Part shown: positions 56,780-64,000 of the stretch, piece after piece | Layout of the letters: each line of letters begins with the position of its first letter | Position numbering within the stretch: the first letter of the stretch is position 1 | Assembly: GCF_013032455.1 (NCBI RefSeq) | Contig: NZ_WQCF01000001.1 | Coordinates: forward strand, 620,001 to 684,000 | Length of the DNA stretch: 64,000 nucleotides | Direction: 5' to 3' | Source of the DNA: Ruegeria atlantica | GTDB taxonomy: Bacteria > Pseudomonadota > Alphaproteobacteria > Rhodobacterales > Rhodobacteraceae | Program-made: the position numbers and the translations under genes | Notes under the pieces: generated by a model | The model's input: only the letters and a program-made list of their open reading frames with translations | What the model was told of the DNA's origin: nothing | The model's database searches: none

Positions 56780-56821
56780 TTGATTGAGATCAAGGGCCTA
56801 CACACTCAAACTCACCATACT
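56780..56821 (+). promoter_or_regulatory. FNR/FnrL promoter of the HemG-like gene
   Basis: TTGATTGAGATCAA (56780-56793) is a perfect FNR consensus. A -10 CATACT at 56816-56821 puts its centre at -41.5 from a start at about 56828, 31 nt before the ATG. The remaining part of 56512-56779 has no gene. Confidence 0.75.
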
Positions 56822-56858
56822 CGGAACGCTATTCAGACCGATTTTTGGGAGGATCGGA

Positions 56859-57422
56859 ATGACAGTGCTTATTGCATTCGCTACTGTTGAGGGCCAAACG
56901 GCCAAAATTGCAAATTTTATCAACGACATCACCACGGCAGCTGGATACACAGCAAACCTGATCAATACCGATGAATTAACCGGCCAAGTTTCACTGGACG
57001 GCATGGACCAAGTCATACTTTTGGCACCCGTCCACCAACGCCGACACCCGAAGTCATTTGAAGCTTTTGTAAGCTCGCACAAGGAGGCGTTGGCGGCAGT
57101 AAAATCTCTTGTGCTTTCTGTTAGCCTAAAGGCCGCTTTTGCATCAGGACAGGAAGAGGCCAGGGACTATCTGACTGAAATGTTGCTGCGAACGAATTTG
57201 AAACCAGACGCGTCCGCGCTGGTCGCCGGCGCAGTGCGGCCCGAAAGTTATGACTATTTTGACAAAGAGATCATTCAGCACGTTGTTCTATTAGGACAGA
57301 AAGTAAATCCCAAAGATGGCACACAAGAGTTTACCGATTGGGATGCACTACAATCCACAGTGATGGGGTTTTTGGACGGGAGCGACGTGACCAATACCGA
57401 CCTTTCTCAGATAAGCCGGTAA
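56859..57422 (+). CDS. Flavodoxin-like protoporphyrinogen dehydrogenase (HemG-like)
   Basis: 187 aa from the ATG at 56859, with GGGAGG 6 nt before it (an upstream open extension is not used). MTVLIAFATVEGQTAKIANFI is the FMN-binding flavodoxin start of HemG-type enzymes, and GMDQVILLAPVHQRRHPKSFEAFV is their substrate region; E. coli HemG is 181 aa. HemG transfers electrons from protoporphyrinogen IX to quinones and works without oxygen. A perfect FNR box upstream fits anaerobic heme synthesis. Flavodoxin-like relatives of other function remain possible. Confidence 0.75.
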   Translation: MTVLIAFATVEGQTAKIANFINDITTAAGYTANLINTDELTGQVSLDGMDQVILLAPVHQRRHPKSFEAFVSSHKEALAAVKSLVLSVSLKAAFASGQEEARDYLTEMLLRTNLKPDASALVAGAVRPESYDYFDKEIIQHVVLLGQKVNPKDGTQEFTDWDALQSTVMGFLDGSDVTNTDLSQISR

Positions 57423-57501
57423 AGCTGTCTAATTAGCCACCGCGTTGCCTGCGGTTAGATATTTCCACTGGCGAACAAATTTTTGGGGCAGCTTGCGAAA
57501 T

Positions 57502-58347
57502 TCAGTGCCCAAACAAGACAGGAAAACTTACTTGTTCCAACATCGCCTGCGTGATTCCACCAAAAACGGACTCGCGTAAATATGAATGTCCGTAGGCGCC
57601 CATAATAATAAGGTCAGCGCCTACTTCTTTAGCACGCTCTTGAATACATTGCTGAATCGTAAGACCACCCCTAGGGAACTGAGACACGGTTACGCGACAC
57701 CCATGATGACTGAGCCACGTGGCAATGTCGGCACCAGTGTCTTGGCCTTCTGGATCATGTGCCGAAGGCGGATCAATGCAAGCTATCACAACTTCCTTGG
57801 CTTCCAGGAAATAGTGCAAACCTAAGTGCGCAGCCCTAGATGCAGCGAAGCTTCCATCCCATGCGAAGAAAACACAGTCACGTTGAGCAAACGGATTTCC
57901 ATTGATCATCAAGGCCGCCGGTGAATGAAACAACACTCCATGCCCAACCTCGCGAAATATTTCGGGGTCATTGCGCAATCCCGCGTCTAGGAAGGCAACA
58001 TCACAGGTGTACGACTGCCGCGCTGCCAGATGCTTTAAATCCGCACCCGAGCCAATGGAAACTTTCACGTTTGCCGATACGGCCTTGCTTGCCAGCAGTG
58101 CCTCAACTTCAGTGGCGCGGGATTCTAGTACGGCCCTCTTTTCTTCTAATTGATCTAGCCAATTGGCCGGCAGTCCTGCATCAAAGAACTTACTGGTTCC
58201 ATACTTGAAGTATGGCAGGTTAGGTAACGAAGCGAGGAGGATGCAGTTCAAATGGCCTTCATGACTTTGAGCGGCCTCAGCGCAATCCAATATCGATTTA
58301 TCACTGGTGTCTGCGCCAATGAAATAATTAGAACTCCTACGTTTCAT
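57502..58347 (-). CDS. Universal stress protein, tandem domain
   Basis: 281 aa, two Usp folds in tandem. The second domain has the nucleotide motif GAYGHSYLRESVFGGIT (Gly-2x-Gly-9x-Gly-Gly). The first domain is more diverged. AGATCAGGT-type site before the ATG. Convergent with the HemG-like gene. A CRP/FNR-like palindrome lies 81 bp upstream. Confidence 0.92.
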   Translation of the reverse strand: MKRRSSNYFIGADTSDKSILDCAEAAQSHEGHLNCILLASLPNLPYFKYGTSKFFDAGLPANWLDQLEEKRAVLESRATEVEALLASKAVSANVKVSIGSGADLKHLAARQSYTCDVAFLDAGLRNDPEIFREVGHGVLFHSPAALMINGNPFAQRDCVFFAWDGSFAASRAAHLGLHYFLEAKEVVIACIDPPSAHDPEGQDTGADIATWLSHHGCRVTVSQFPRGGLTIQQCIQERAKEVGADLIIMGAYGHSYLRESVFGGITQAMLEQVSFPVLFGH

Positions 58348-58427
58348 ACCTGATCTCCGATCAAAACACTCCAGCGGTTAAGAAGCTGACCAAGATAACA
58401 TCTTTGCAGCCCTGTGGAGTTCGGCAA

Positions 58428-58441
58428 TGATCCCGATCATT
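58428..58441. promoter_or_regulatory. FNR-like palindrome upstream of the tandem Usp gene
   Basis: ATGATCCCGATCAT, extended by CA/TG to a 7-bp perfect dyad with 4 nt between. Inner TGAT/ATCA matches CRP/FNR sites; outer bases differ from FNR. No -10 sits at the class II distance. Confidence 0.4.
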
Positions 58442-58559
58442 GTGCGGCATCCCGTGTTCGAAATATGCGAGCAGCAGAGCACCTAGCGCGCCAGAACTAT
58501 CACACAATCATATCTCGAACACTTGGATACTATTGGCGCAACGCCATCGGTCGTTCTTC

Positions 58560-58937
58560 CTATTTTGGTAACATGAAGAACTCTTCCAGTACTATTTTGC
58601 CCTCAGCTACCGAATAAACTGCGATTTCGCGAAGGGTCATGTGTTGCCCTGTTTCCTTCTGCTTCACCTCAGCTTTGAACCGCACTGCGAAACGGTTGGG
58701 GGGGTGAACATAGGGGCCGTCCACGTCGAGTTCCAGAATTTCGTGCGAAGCAAGCCAATCTTCTCTTTTCCCCTTGATAGCGTCCCGGCTCTTGGTAATG
58801 CGAAATTGTCGAACCGGAGGCACAACGGCCTCAATTGACTGCGCGTTTTCCGCGTACATTTCATCGACGTTTGCGAGACCTCTGCGATCACGCATTGCCT
58901 GAACGAATGCCTTTCCAGTTTCGATTAGTGCTTCCAT
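58560..58937 (-). CDS. SnoaL-like (NTF2-fold) protein
   Basis: 125 aa. NTF2/SnoaL-like alpha+beta fold: MYAENAQSIEAVVPP, then KGKREDWLASHEILELDVDGPYVHPPNRFAVRF and a C-terminal AVYSVAEGKIVLEEFFML. Members are small enzymes or carriers with no shared catalytic residue. AGAGGG before the ATG. Perfect FNR box 53 bp upstream. Confidence 0.8.
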   Translation of the reverse strand: MEALIETGKAFVQAMRDRRGLANVDEMYAENAQSIEAVVPPVRQFRITKSRDAIKGKREDWLASHEILELDVDGPYVHPPNRFAVRFKAEVKQKETGQHMTLREIAVYSVAEGKIVLEEFFMLPK

Positions 58938-58961
58938 GATAAACCCTCTGTTTGTACAGGC

Positions 58962-59003
58962 ACATTACCTCTTTTTCGCTTTGCCATTATTGACAAGGAT
59001 CAA
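58962..59003 (-). promoter_or_regulatory. FNR/FnrL promoter of the SnoaL-like gene
   Basis: TTGACAAGGATCAA (58990-59003) has perfect TTGAC/ATCAA half-sites. On the minus strand TAATGT at 58967-58962 is a -10 that puts the box centre at -41.5 of a start at about 58955, 18 nt before the ATG. The region 59004-59273 has no gene. Confidence 0.75.
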
Positions 59004-59273
59004 TGAGCTTAACCGACCGGATAAAGTGGAGTGGCCCTCTTGAGGAGTCGCCATCTGGGTTAAATTTGCCCGCAAATTCGGAGGATCAGCGATGGCAGGC
59101 AACTCAGAGAATCCTGAAGAGATGGTGCTGTCACACAAACTCGAACCAGTCTTAACCTGCATAATACGGATTTTTCAAAACTTTTCGAATAGTGCTGTCG
59201 CATTTTTGCGGGTGGTTCGCCCAATTCACTCGGCGCATATTTTGGAGCACACGGCATTTCTTCAGGAGCATAC

Positions 59274-60095
59274 ATGAGCACCAAGTATTTCGCACCACAC
59301 GGTGGACATCCCGGGCAGGAACAACTGCTGACTGATCGGGCCGTTTTTACCGAAGCTTATGCCGTGATCCCAAAGGGTACGATGCGGGATATTGTGACCA
59401 GTTTCCTGCCGTTTTGGGAAAACACACGACTGTGGGTAATCTCCCGTCCTTTGAGCGGCTTTGCCGAAACCTTTTCGCAATACATCATGGAAGTTCAGCC
59501 CGGCGGTGGCTCTGACCGGCCCGAAACCGATCCCGAAGCCGAAGGCGTTTTGTTTGTGGTCGAAGGCACTGCCACCTTAGTCGCCGAGGGCATAACCTAT
59601 GAACTGACGCCCGGAGGTTACGCCTACCTGCCCCCAGAAAGTGATTGGACCCTGCGAAATCAAGGGGAAGAAATCCTGCGCTTCCATTGGATTCGAAAGG
59701 CTTATGAAGCCGTCGAAGGCCTTGATAGCCCTGACATACTTATCCTCAACGAAAATGAGATCGCACCAACACCTATGCCCGGGACAGACGGAAAGTGGGC
59801 CACAACGCGATTTGTCGACCCAAGCGATTTGCGACACGACATGCACGTTACCGTGGTGACTTTTGAACCCGGCGCAGTCATCCCCTTTCTTGAAACCCAT
59901 GTCATGGAGCATGGTCTCTATGTTCTGGAAGGAAAGGCGGTCTACCGACTGAACAATGACTGGGTAGAGGTGGAAGCCGGTGACTATATGTGGCTAAGGG
60001 CGTTCTGCCCCCAGGCTTGCTATGCAGGTGGTCCGGGCAAGTTCCGTTACCTGCTTTATAAGGATGTAAACCGACATATGGCACTGCGACCGTGA
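59274..60095 (+). CDS. (S)-ureidoglycine aminohydrolase (bicupin)
   Basis: 273 aa. Converts ureidoglycine to ureidoglycolate and ammonia in allantoin (purine) breakdown; ureidoglycolate lyase then gives glyoxylate and urea. Double cupin; the C-terminal metal set E207, H209, H213 and Q247 (FLETHVMEHGLY, CPQACYAGG) matches that of known UGHYs such as YlbA/AllE. AGGAG precedes the ATG. Next to the bhc glyoxylate genes, convergent with bhcR. Confidence 0.9.
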   Translation: MSTKYFAPHGGHPGQEQLLTDRAVFTEAYAVIPKGTMRDIVTSFLPFWENTRLWVISRPLSGFAETFSQYIMEVQPGGGSDRPETDPEAEGVLFVVEGTATLVAEGITYELTPGGYAYLPPESDWTLRNQGEEILRFHWIRKAYEAVEGLDSPDILILNENEIAPTPMPGTDGKWATTRFVDPSDLRHDMHVTVVTFEPGAVIPFLETHVMEHGLYVLEGKAVYRLNNDWVEVEAGDYMWLRAFCPQACYAGGPGKFRYLLYKDVNRHMALRP

Positions 60096-60100
60096 CCCAC

Positions 60101-60121
60101 CGCTTATGAGCAACATAAGCG
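60101..60121. terminator. Bidirectional hairpin between convergent genes
   Basis: CGCTTATG-N5-CATAAGCG, a perfect 8-bp stem between the ureidoglycine aminohydrolase and bhcR stops. No T tract. Confidence 0.5.
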
Positions 60122-60123
60122 TC

Positions 60124-60972
60124 TCAGGGCGGCGGCGGAATAACGCGCCCGCCGATGGCCAGTGTTAGCTGATGAGCCGCCTCGATAACGGGGCGGCTTA
60201 GCCGTTCAATTTCACCCTCGCTGACCCGACTTGTCGGCCCGGACACTGATATCCCTGCAACCGCTTCTCTGTTGATGTCGAAAACCGGTGCCGCAATACA
60301 ACGCATGCCCGCGTTCTTTTCTTCATTGTCCACTGAGAAACCCTGCGCCCTGACAGCTGCAAGGTCCTCTTTCAACGCCGCCGGAGTGGTAATCGACCTT
60401 TCTGTAAACGTCTGTAGCTGCACGTTGGCCAATAGTCTGTCCAACCTGTCCTCGTCCATAAAGGCCAGCAGCGCTTTCCCAATCCCCGATGCGTGCATTG
60501 GTGACAGCGTACCGGGTGGAAAAAATGCACGGATGCTAGCATGCGTTTCCACTTGGCTCAGGAACAGAACCGAACCTTCTTTCTCCACCCCCAGATTTGC
60601 GGTCTCGCCAGTAGCCTCCATGAGTTTTCGCATCACTGGTCTTGCCCGGTCCACAAGGCTGGTGCGACGCAGGAAGCGTGAGCCAATCACGAACGCGCGG
60701 GAACCGATGTGCCAGACTTGTTCCTCGTGATCAAATTCCACAAGCCCCCTGCCCTCCAGCGTCACGAGAATACGATAGACCGTTGCCGGTGACTGGCCCA
60801 TTTCATCGGACAGCGCGGTTAACGCCTTGCCTTGCGCCTCGCTCAAATACTCAAAAACTTCCATCGCCCGGTCGAGAGATTTGATCGTGTTTTGCGCTGT
60901 CTTATCGTCCCATCCCCGAGGTCGTCCACGGGCTTTTCGGCGGATTTCGGGAGCATTATCTTGAGAATCCAT
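60124..60972 (-). CDS. bhcR: IclR family regulator BhcR
   Basis: 282 aa. N-terminal IclR winged helix at about 28-90 (AMEVFEYLSEAQGKALTALSDEMGQSPATVYRIL), ligand-binding domain after it (CIAAPVFDINREAVAGISVSGP). Divergent from bhcA, the position of BhcR in Paracoccus, where this regulator senses glyoxylate and controls the beta-hydroxyaspartate cycle. Assignment is by context plus family. Long enough for a full regulator. Confidence 0.9.
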   Translation of the reverse strand: MDSQDNAPEIRRKARGRPRGWDDKTAQNTIKSLDRAMEVFEYLSEAQGKALTALSDEMGQSPATVYRILVTLEGRGLVEFDHEEQVWHIGSRAFVIGSRFLRRTSLVDRARPVMRKLMEATGETANLGVEKEGSVLFLSQVETHASIRAFFPPGTLSPMHASGIGKALLAFMDEDRLDRLLANVQLQTFTERSITTPAALKEDLAAVRAQGFSVDNEEKNAGMRCIAAPVFDINREAVAGISVSGPTSRVSEGEIERLSRPVIEAAHQLTLAIGGRVIPPPP

Positions 60973-61006
60973 AAAAACCCTCTGATCATTCGTGAAAGAT
61001 TAATTC

Positions 61007-61035
61007 ATCATATGAAAAATGTAAGCATTTGACAA
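61007..61035 (-). promoter_or_regulatory. bhcR promoter
   Basis: Minus strand TTGTCA (61035-61030), 17-bp spacer, TATGAT (61012-61007): 5/6 matches each, about 35 bp upstream of bhcR. Confidence 0.6.
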
Positions 61036-61048
61036 CTATAACCTAAAT

Positions 61049-61095
61049 CCGACCGAACGCATTTTGAAAGTCATTTTCAAAAATATATCGGTCGG
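61049..61095. promoter_or_regulatory. Concentric double inverted repeat, candidate BhcR operator
   Basis: Outer arms CCGACCG (61049-61055) and CGGTCGG (61089-61095) and inner arms TTTTGAAA (61062-61069) and TTTCAAAA (61075-61082), all perfect, share the same centre at 61072. The site lies 47-93 bp before the bhcA ATG and next to the bhcR promoter. Confidence 0.65.
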
Positions 61096-61141
61096 AACGA
61101 CGGGAACTTATTGTGTGACCAACGACGGAAGGAGACCATCC

Positions 61142-62332
61142 ATGAGCTTTCAAAATCCCGTTTTCATCCCGGGCCCGACCAACATTCCTGAAAGCCTGCG
61201 CAAGGCCTGCGACATGCCCACGATCGACCATCGTTCGCCGCTGTTCGGGCAAATTCTGCATCCTGCGCGCGCGGGTGTGCAGAAAATTCTGAAAAGCGAC
61301 AGTGCCGAAGTCTTCATCTTCCCTTCGACCGGAACCGGCGGTTGGGAAACGGCTTTGACCAACACTCTGTCCGCCGGTGACAAGGTTCTGGCGGCACGCA
61401 ATGGCATGTTCAGCCACCGTTGGATCGACATGTGCCAGCGCCACGGTCTGAATGTTGAAATCGTCGAGACCCCTTGGGGCGAAGGGATACCGACCGACCG
61501 TTACGAAGAGATTCTAACTGCCGACACGAACCACGAAATCAAAGTGGTTCTTGCCACGCATAACGAAACGGCAACTGGCGTGAAGTCGGATATTGCCGCC
61601 GTGCGCAAGGCTTTGAATGCGGCCCGGCACCCAGCTATGCTGTTCGTTGATGGCGTATCTTCTATCGCGTCGATGGATTTCCGCTTTGATGAATGGGGAG
61701 TCGACGTTGCCGTCACGGGCTCGCAAAAAGGGTTCATGCTGACAGCTGGCCTTGCCATCGTTGGCTTCAGCCAGAAGGCGATGGAGGCGACCAAAACCGG
61801 CACCCTGCCTCGTACCTTCTTTGACGTACATGACATGGCCAAGGGCTACGCCAATAACGCTTATCCTTACACGCCTGCAGTTGGCTTGATGAACGGCCTC
61901 AACCAGGCCTGCGACATGCTGCTGAATGAAGGTCTGGAAAACGTCTTTGCCCGCCATCACCGCATTGCCGAAGGCGTTCGCGCTGCCGTGGGAGCGTGGG
62001 GGCTGGAGCTTTGCGCGACCAACCCGTCGGTGTATTCTGACACCGTAAGCGCGATCCGTACGCCGAACGGTTTCAACGCCACGGATATCGTTACCCATGC
62101 TGCCGACAAATACGGCGTTGCCTTCGGCGTTGGCCTTGGTGAAGTCGCCGGCAAGGTATTCCGCATCGGACACTTGGGCAGCCTGACGGATGTCATGGCC
62201 CTTTCCGGGATCGCCACCGCTGAAATGTGCATGGCAGATCTGGGTCTGAACATCGAACTGGGCTCGGGCGTAGCGGCTGCGCAGGAATACTATCGCGGTC
62301 ATCCCGCGGCCGTTCAAAAGGACGCCGCATGA
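61142..62332 (+). CDS. bhcA: L-aspartate:glyoxylate aminotransferase BhcA
   Basis: 396 aa from the ATG at 61142 with GGAGA 9 nt before it. Makes glycine and oxaloacetate from glyoxylate and aspartate, first step of the beta-hydroxyaspartate cycle. Fold-type I PLP enzyme like serine-glyoxylate aminotransferases: FPSTGTGGWETALTN binds the phosphate, FVDGVSSIASMDF contains the cofactor Asp, and VTGSQKGFM has the Schiff-base K196. Stop overlaps the bhcB start. Confidence 0.93.
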   Translation: MSFQNPVFIPGPTNIPESLRKACDMPTIDHRSPLFGQILHPARAGVQKILKSDSAEVFIFPSTGTGGWETALTNTLSAGDKVLAARNGMFSHRWIDMCQRHGLNVEIVETPWGEGIPTDRYEEILTADTNHEIKVVLATHNETATGVKSDIAAVRKALNAARHPAMLFVDGVSSIASMDFRFDEWGVDVAVTGSQKGFMLTAGLAIVGFSQKAMEATKTGTLPRTFFDVHDMAKGYANNAYPYTPAVGLMNGLNQACDMLLNEGLENVFARHHRIAEGVRAAVGAWGLELCATNPSVYSDTVSAIRTPNGFNATDIVTHAADKYGVAFGVGLGEVAGKVFRIGHLGSLTDVMALSGIATAEMCMADLGLNIELGSGVAAAQEYYRGHPAAVQKDAA

Positions 62333-63300
62333 TGAAGGATTGCAACATGTACATCCCTACTTATGAGGACATGCTCGCGGCTCATACCCGGATCGAGCCC
62401 TATATCCGCCGCACGCCGGTACGGACATCCGACTATCTCAACGAACTGACCGGTGCGCAGCTGTTCTTCAAATGCGAGAACTTTCAGGAACCGGGCGCCT
62501 TCAAGGTACGAGGCGCCACCAACGCGGTGTTCGGGCTTGATGATGAGCAAGCAAAAAAAGGCGTCGCAACCCATTCCTCGGGCAACCATGCGTCGTGCCT
62601 GTCCTATGCGGCTATGAAGCGGGGCATTCCCTGCAATGTTGTGATGCCGCGCACGGCACCGCAGGCGAAAAAAGACACAGTTCGCCGCTATGGTGGGAAG
62701 ATCACGGAATGTGAACCCTCCACTTCGTCTCGCGAGGCGACCTTTGCCGAGGTTCAGGCGGCCACGGGTGGGGACTTTGTACACCCCTACAATGATCCGC
62801 GCGTGATCGCCGGACAGGGCACATGCTCACGCGAGTTCATTGAACAGACCGACGGCCTGGATGCTGTTGTTGCGCCCATCGGCGGTGGCGGCATGGTATC
62901 CGGCACCTGCCTGACCTTGTCTACCTTGGCACCGGAAACAGCGATCATCGCGGCAGAGCCTGAACAGGCTGATGATGCCTATCGCAGCTTCAAGGCTGGC
63001 CACATCATTGCGGATGACGCACCGAAAACGATTGCCGACGGGCTGCTGGTGCCGCTGAAGGGCCTCACCTGGCACTTCGTGTCCAACCACGTCTCTGAAA
63101 TCTACACAGCTTCAGAGCAAGAGATCATCGACGCGATGAAACTGACGTGGAAGCACCTGCGGATCGTAATGGAGCCATCCTCGGCCGTGCCGTTGGCAAC
63201 AGTTCTAAAGAACCCGGACACATTCAAAGGCAAGCGTGTCGGCCTGATCATAACTGGAGGCAATGTCGATCTGGACAAGCTGCCCTGGCTGAACACGTGA
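62329..63300 (+). CDS. bhcB: beta-Hydroxyaspartate dehydratase BhcB
   Basis: 323 aa from the overlapping ATGATGA at 62329; the ATG at 62347 (MYIPTYEDM) is another possible start. Fold-type II PLP dehydratase of the threonine dehydratase/serine racemase group: K59 in EPGAFKVRGATNAVF, SSGNHASCLSYAA, and the phosphate loop IGGGGMVSGTCLT. Removes water from (2R,3S)-beta-hydroxyaspartate to iminosuccinate. Confidence 0.93.
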   Translation: MMKDCNMYIPTYEDMLAAHTRIEPYIRRTPVRTSDYLNELTGAQLFFKCENFQEPGAFKVRGATNAVFGLDDEQAKKGVATHSSGNHASCLSYAAMKRGIPCNVVMPRTAPQAKKDTVRRYGGKITECEPSTSSREATFAEVQAATGGDFVHPYNDPRVIAGQGTCSREFIEQTDGLDAVVAPIGGGGMVSGTCLTLSTLAPETAIIAAEPEQADDAYRSFKAGHIIADDAPKTIADGLLVPLKGLTWHFVSNHVSEIYTASEQEIIDAMKLTWKHLRIVMEPSSAVPLATVLKNPDTFKGKRVGLIITGGNVDLDKLPWLNT

Positions 63301-63327
63301 CATCAATCCCGACATAGGAATACGGAA

Positions 63328-64000
63328 ATGAAAGATATGACCAATCTCGACAATTTCGAAGTAGGCTATGACATTCCGGCCAAGCCCGGAATGGATGAAG
63401 TAGATATCCAAACCCCTAGCCTTGTGCTGGATCTCGACGCGCTTGAGCGTAACATCAAGAAGATGGGCGACTATGCCAAGGCGCATGGCATGCGTCACCG
63501 CGTGCATGGAAAGATGCACAAGTCTGTGGACGTGGCCAAGCTACAGGAGAAAATCGGCGGCGCTGTAGGTGTCTGCTGTCAGAAAGTTTCTGAGGCGGAA
63601 GTTTTCGTTCGCGGCGGCATCAAGGACGTTCTGGTTTCGAACCAAGTGCGAGACCCTGCCAAAATCGATCGTCTTGCCAGCCTGCCAAAGCTGGGCAGCC
63701 GCATCATCGTTTGTGTTGATGATCTGGATAATGTTGCAGATCTTTCGGGTGCGGCTGTCGATCACGGGACACAGTTGGAGGTCTTCGTTGAAATCGACTG
63801 CGGTGCAGGACGTTGCGGCGTGACCACGACACCGGCCGTGATCGAGATTGCCAAAGCTGTAGAGGCCGCCGACAACCTGAAATTCACCGGCATCCAAGCC
63901 TATCAAGGCGCGATGCAGCACCTCGACAGCTACGAGGCACGCAAGGAAAAGCTAGATACCGCGATCGCGATGGTGAAAGACGCCGTTGAGGGCCTGAAAG
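63328..64000 (+). CDS. bhcC: beta-Hydroxyaspartate aldolase BhcC, N-terminal part
   Basis: 224 codons visible, running off the window edge. Fold-type III PLP aldolase like D-threonine aldolase: TPSLVLDLDALERNI at the start, Schiff-base K62 in RVHGKMHKSVDVAKLQ and FVEIDCGAGRCGV. Condenses glycine with glyoxylate. bhcD (iminosuccinate reductase) is expected just beyond the edge. The residue before the Lys region reads RVHGK rather than the RPHAK common in relatives. Confidence 0.92.
   Translation, partial: MKDMTNLDNFEVGYDIPAKPGMDEVDIQTPSLVLDLDALERNIKKMGDYAKAHGMRHRVHGKMHKSVDVAKLQEKIGGAVGVCCQKVSEAEVFVRGGIKDVLVSNQVRDPAKIDRLASLPKLGSRIIVCVDDLDNVADLSGAAVDHGTQLEVFVEIDCGAGRCGVTTTPAVIEIAKAVEAADNLKFTGIQAYQGAMQHLDSYEARKEKLDTAIAMVKDAVEGLK

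Overview
The window reads as chromosomal DNA of a marine alphaproteobacterium of the Rhodobacteraceae (Roseobacter group, Ruegeria-like). The basis is the protein style throughout (RpoD, DnaG, NrdR, class II FBPase, homoserine dehydrogenase), a Tad pilus locus with alphaproteobacterial gene order, FnrL-type boxes, and a beta-hydroxyaspartate cycle (bhc) cluster at the right end. No phage, transposase, CRISPR array or replication origin was seen.

Layout. 1-11.96 kb is mostly housekeeping: the 3' end of a capsule glycosyltransferase (kpsC), then leftward ribD-nrdR, yjbQ, small conserved proteins, a rightward AraC regulator, leftward rpoD and dnaG, and a glutamate-type dehydrogenase. 12.3-15.1 kb is a three-gene TadG/TadE/TadF-like set whose TadG has a von Willebrand A domain. 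15.0-22.1 kb holds a PH-like membrane protein, pirin, a TetR regulator, a lipoprotein, hom-glpX-recJ and two tandem tRNA-Glu genes that differ only in the discriminator base. 22.2-25.9 kb has an FkbM methyltransferase and a two-component system with a PepSY/Gly-Asn-repeat protein.

26.9-37.2 kb is the main Tad locus: a divergent LuxR-type regulator, two Flp pilins (the second only 58 aa), cpaB, three TadG/E-type minor pilin genes, cpaE, cpaF, tadB and tadC. The secretin, CpaD, prepilin peptidase and TadD genes are absent here. 37.6-44.6 kb is a signalling block: a LuxI-family acyl-homoserine-lactone synthase with an N-terminal extension sits between two paralogous response regulators with degenerate GGDEF-like output domains, followed by a P450 and a membrane histidine kinase.

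45.3-48.8 kb carries a phospholipase D lipoprotein, a cupin and an adenylate cyclase fused to an alpha/beta hydrolase. 48.9-59.0 kb looks like a low-oxygen stress island: universal stress proteins, a phasin-like protein, transporters, an FHA-serine protease, a ferric-reductase-like flavoprotein, a HemG-like flavodoxin and a SnoaL-like protein. Three of its genes have FNR/FnrL boxes at -41.5 spacing from plausible -10 elements. A fourth such promoter drives no ORF and ends about 120 nt later in a strong intrinsic terminator, which suggests an unannotated FnrL-dependent small RNA.

59.3-64 kb is glyoxylate metabolism: a ureidoglycine aminohydrolase (purine/allantoin route to glyoxylate), the IclR regulator bhcR, and divergent bhcA-bhcB-bhcC (truncated by the window edge). 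A two-shell concentric inverted repeat lies in the bhcR-bhcA intergenic region.
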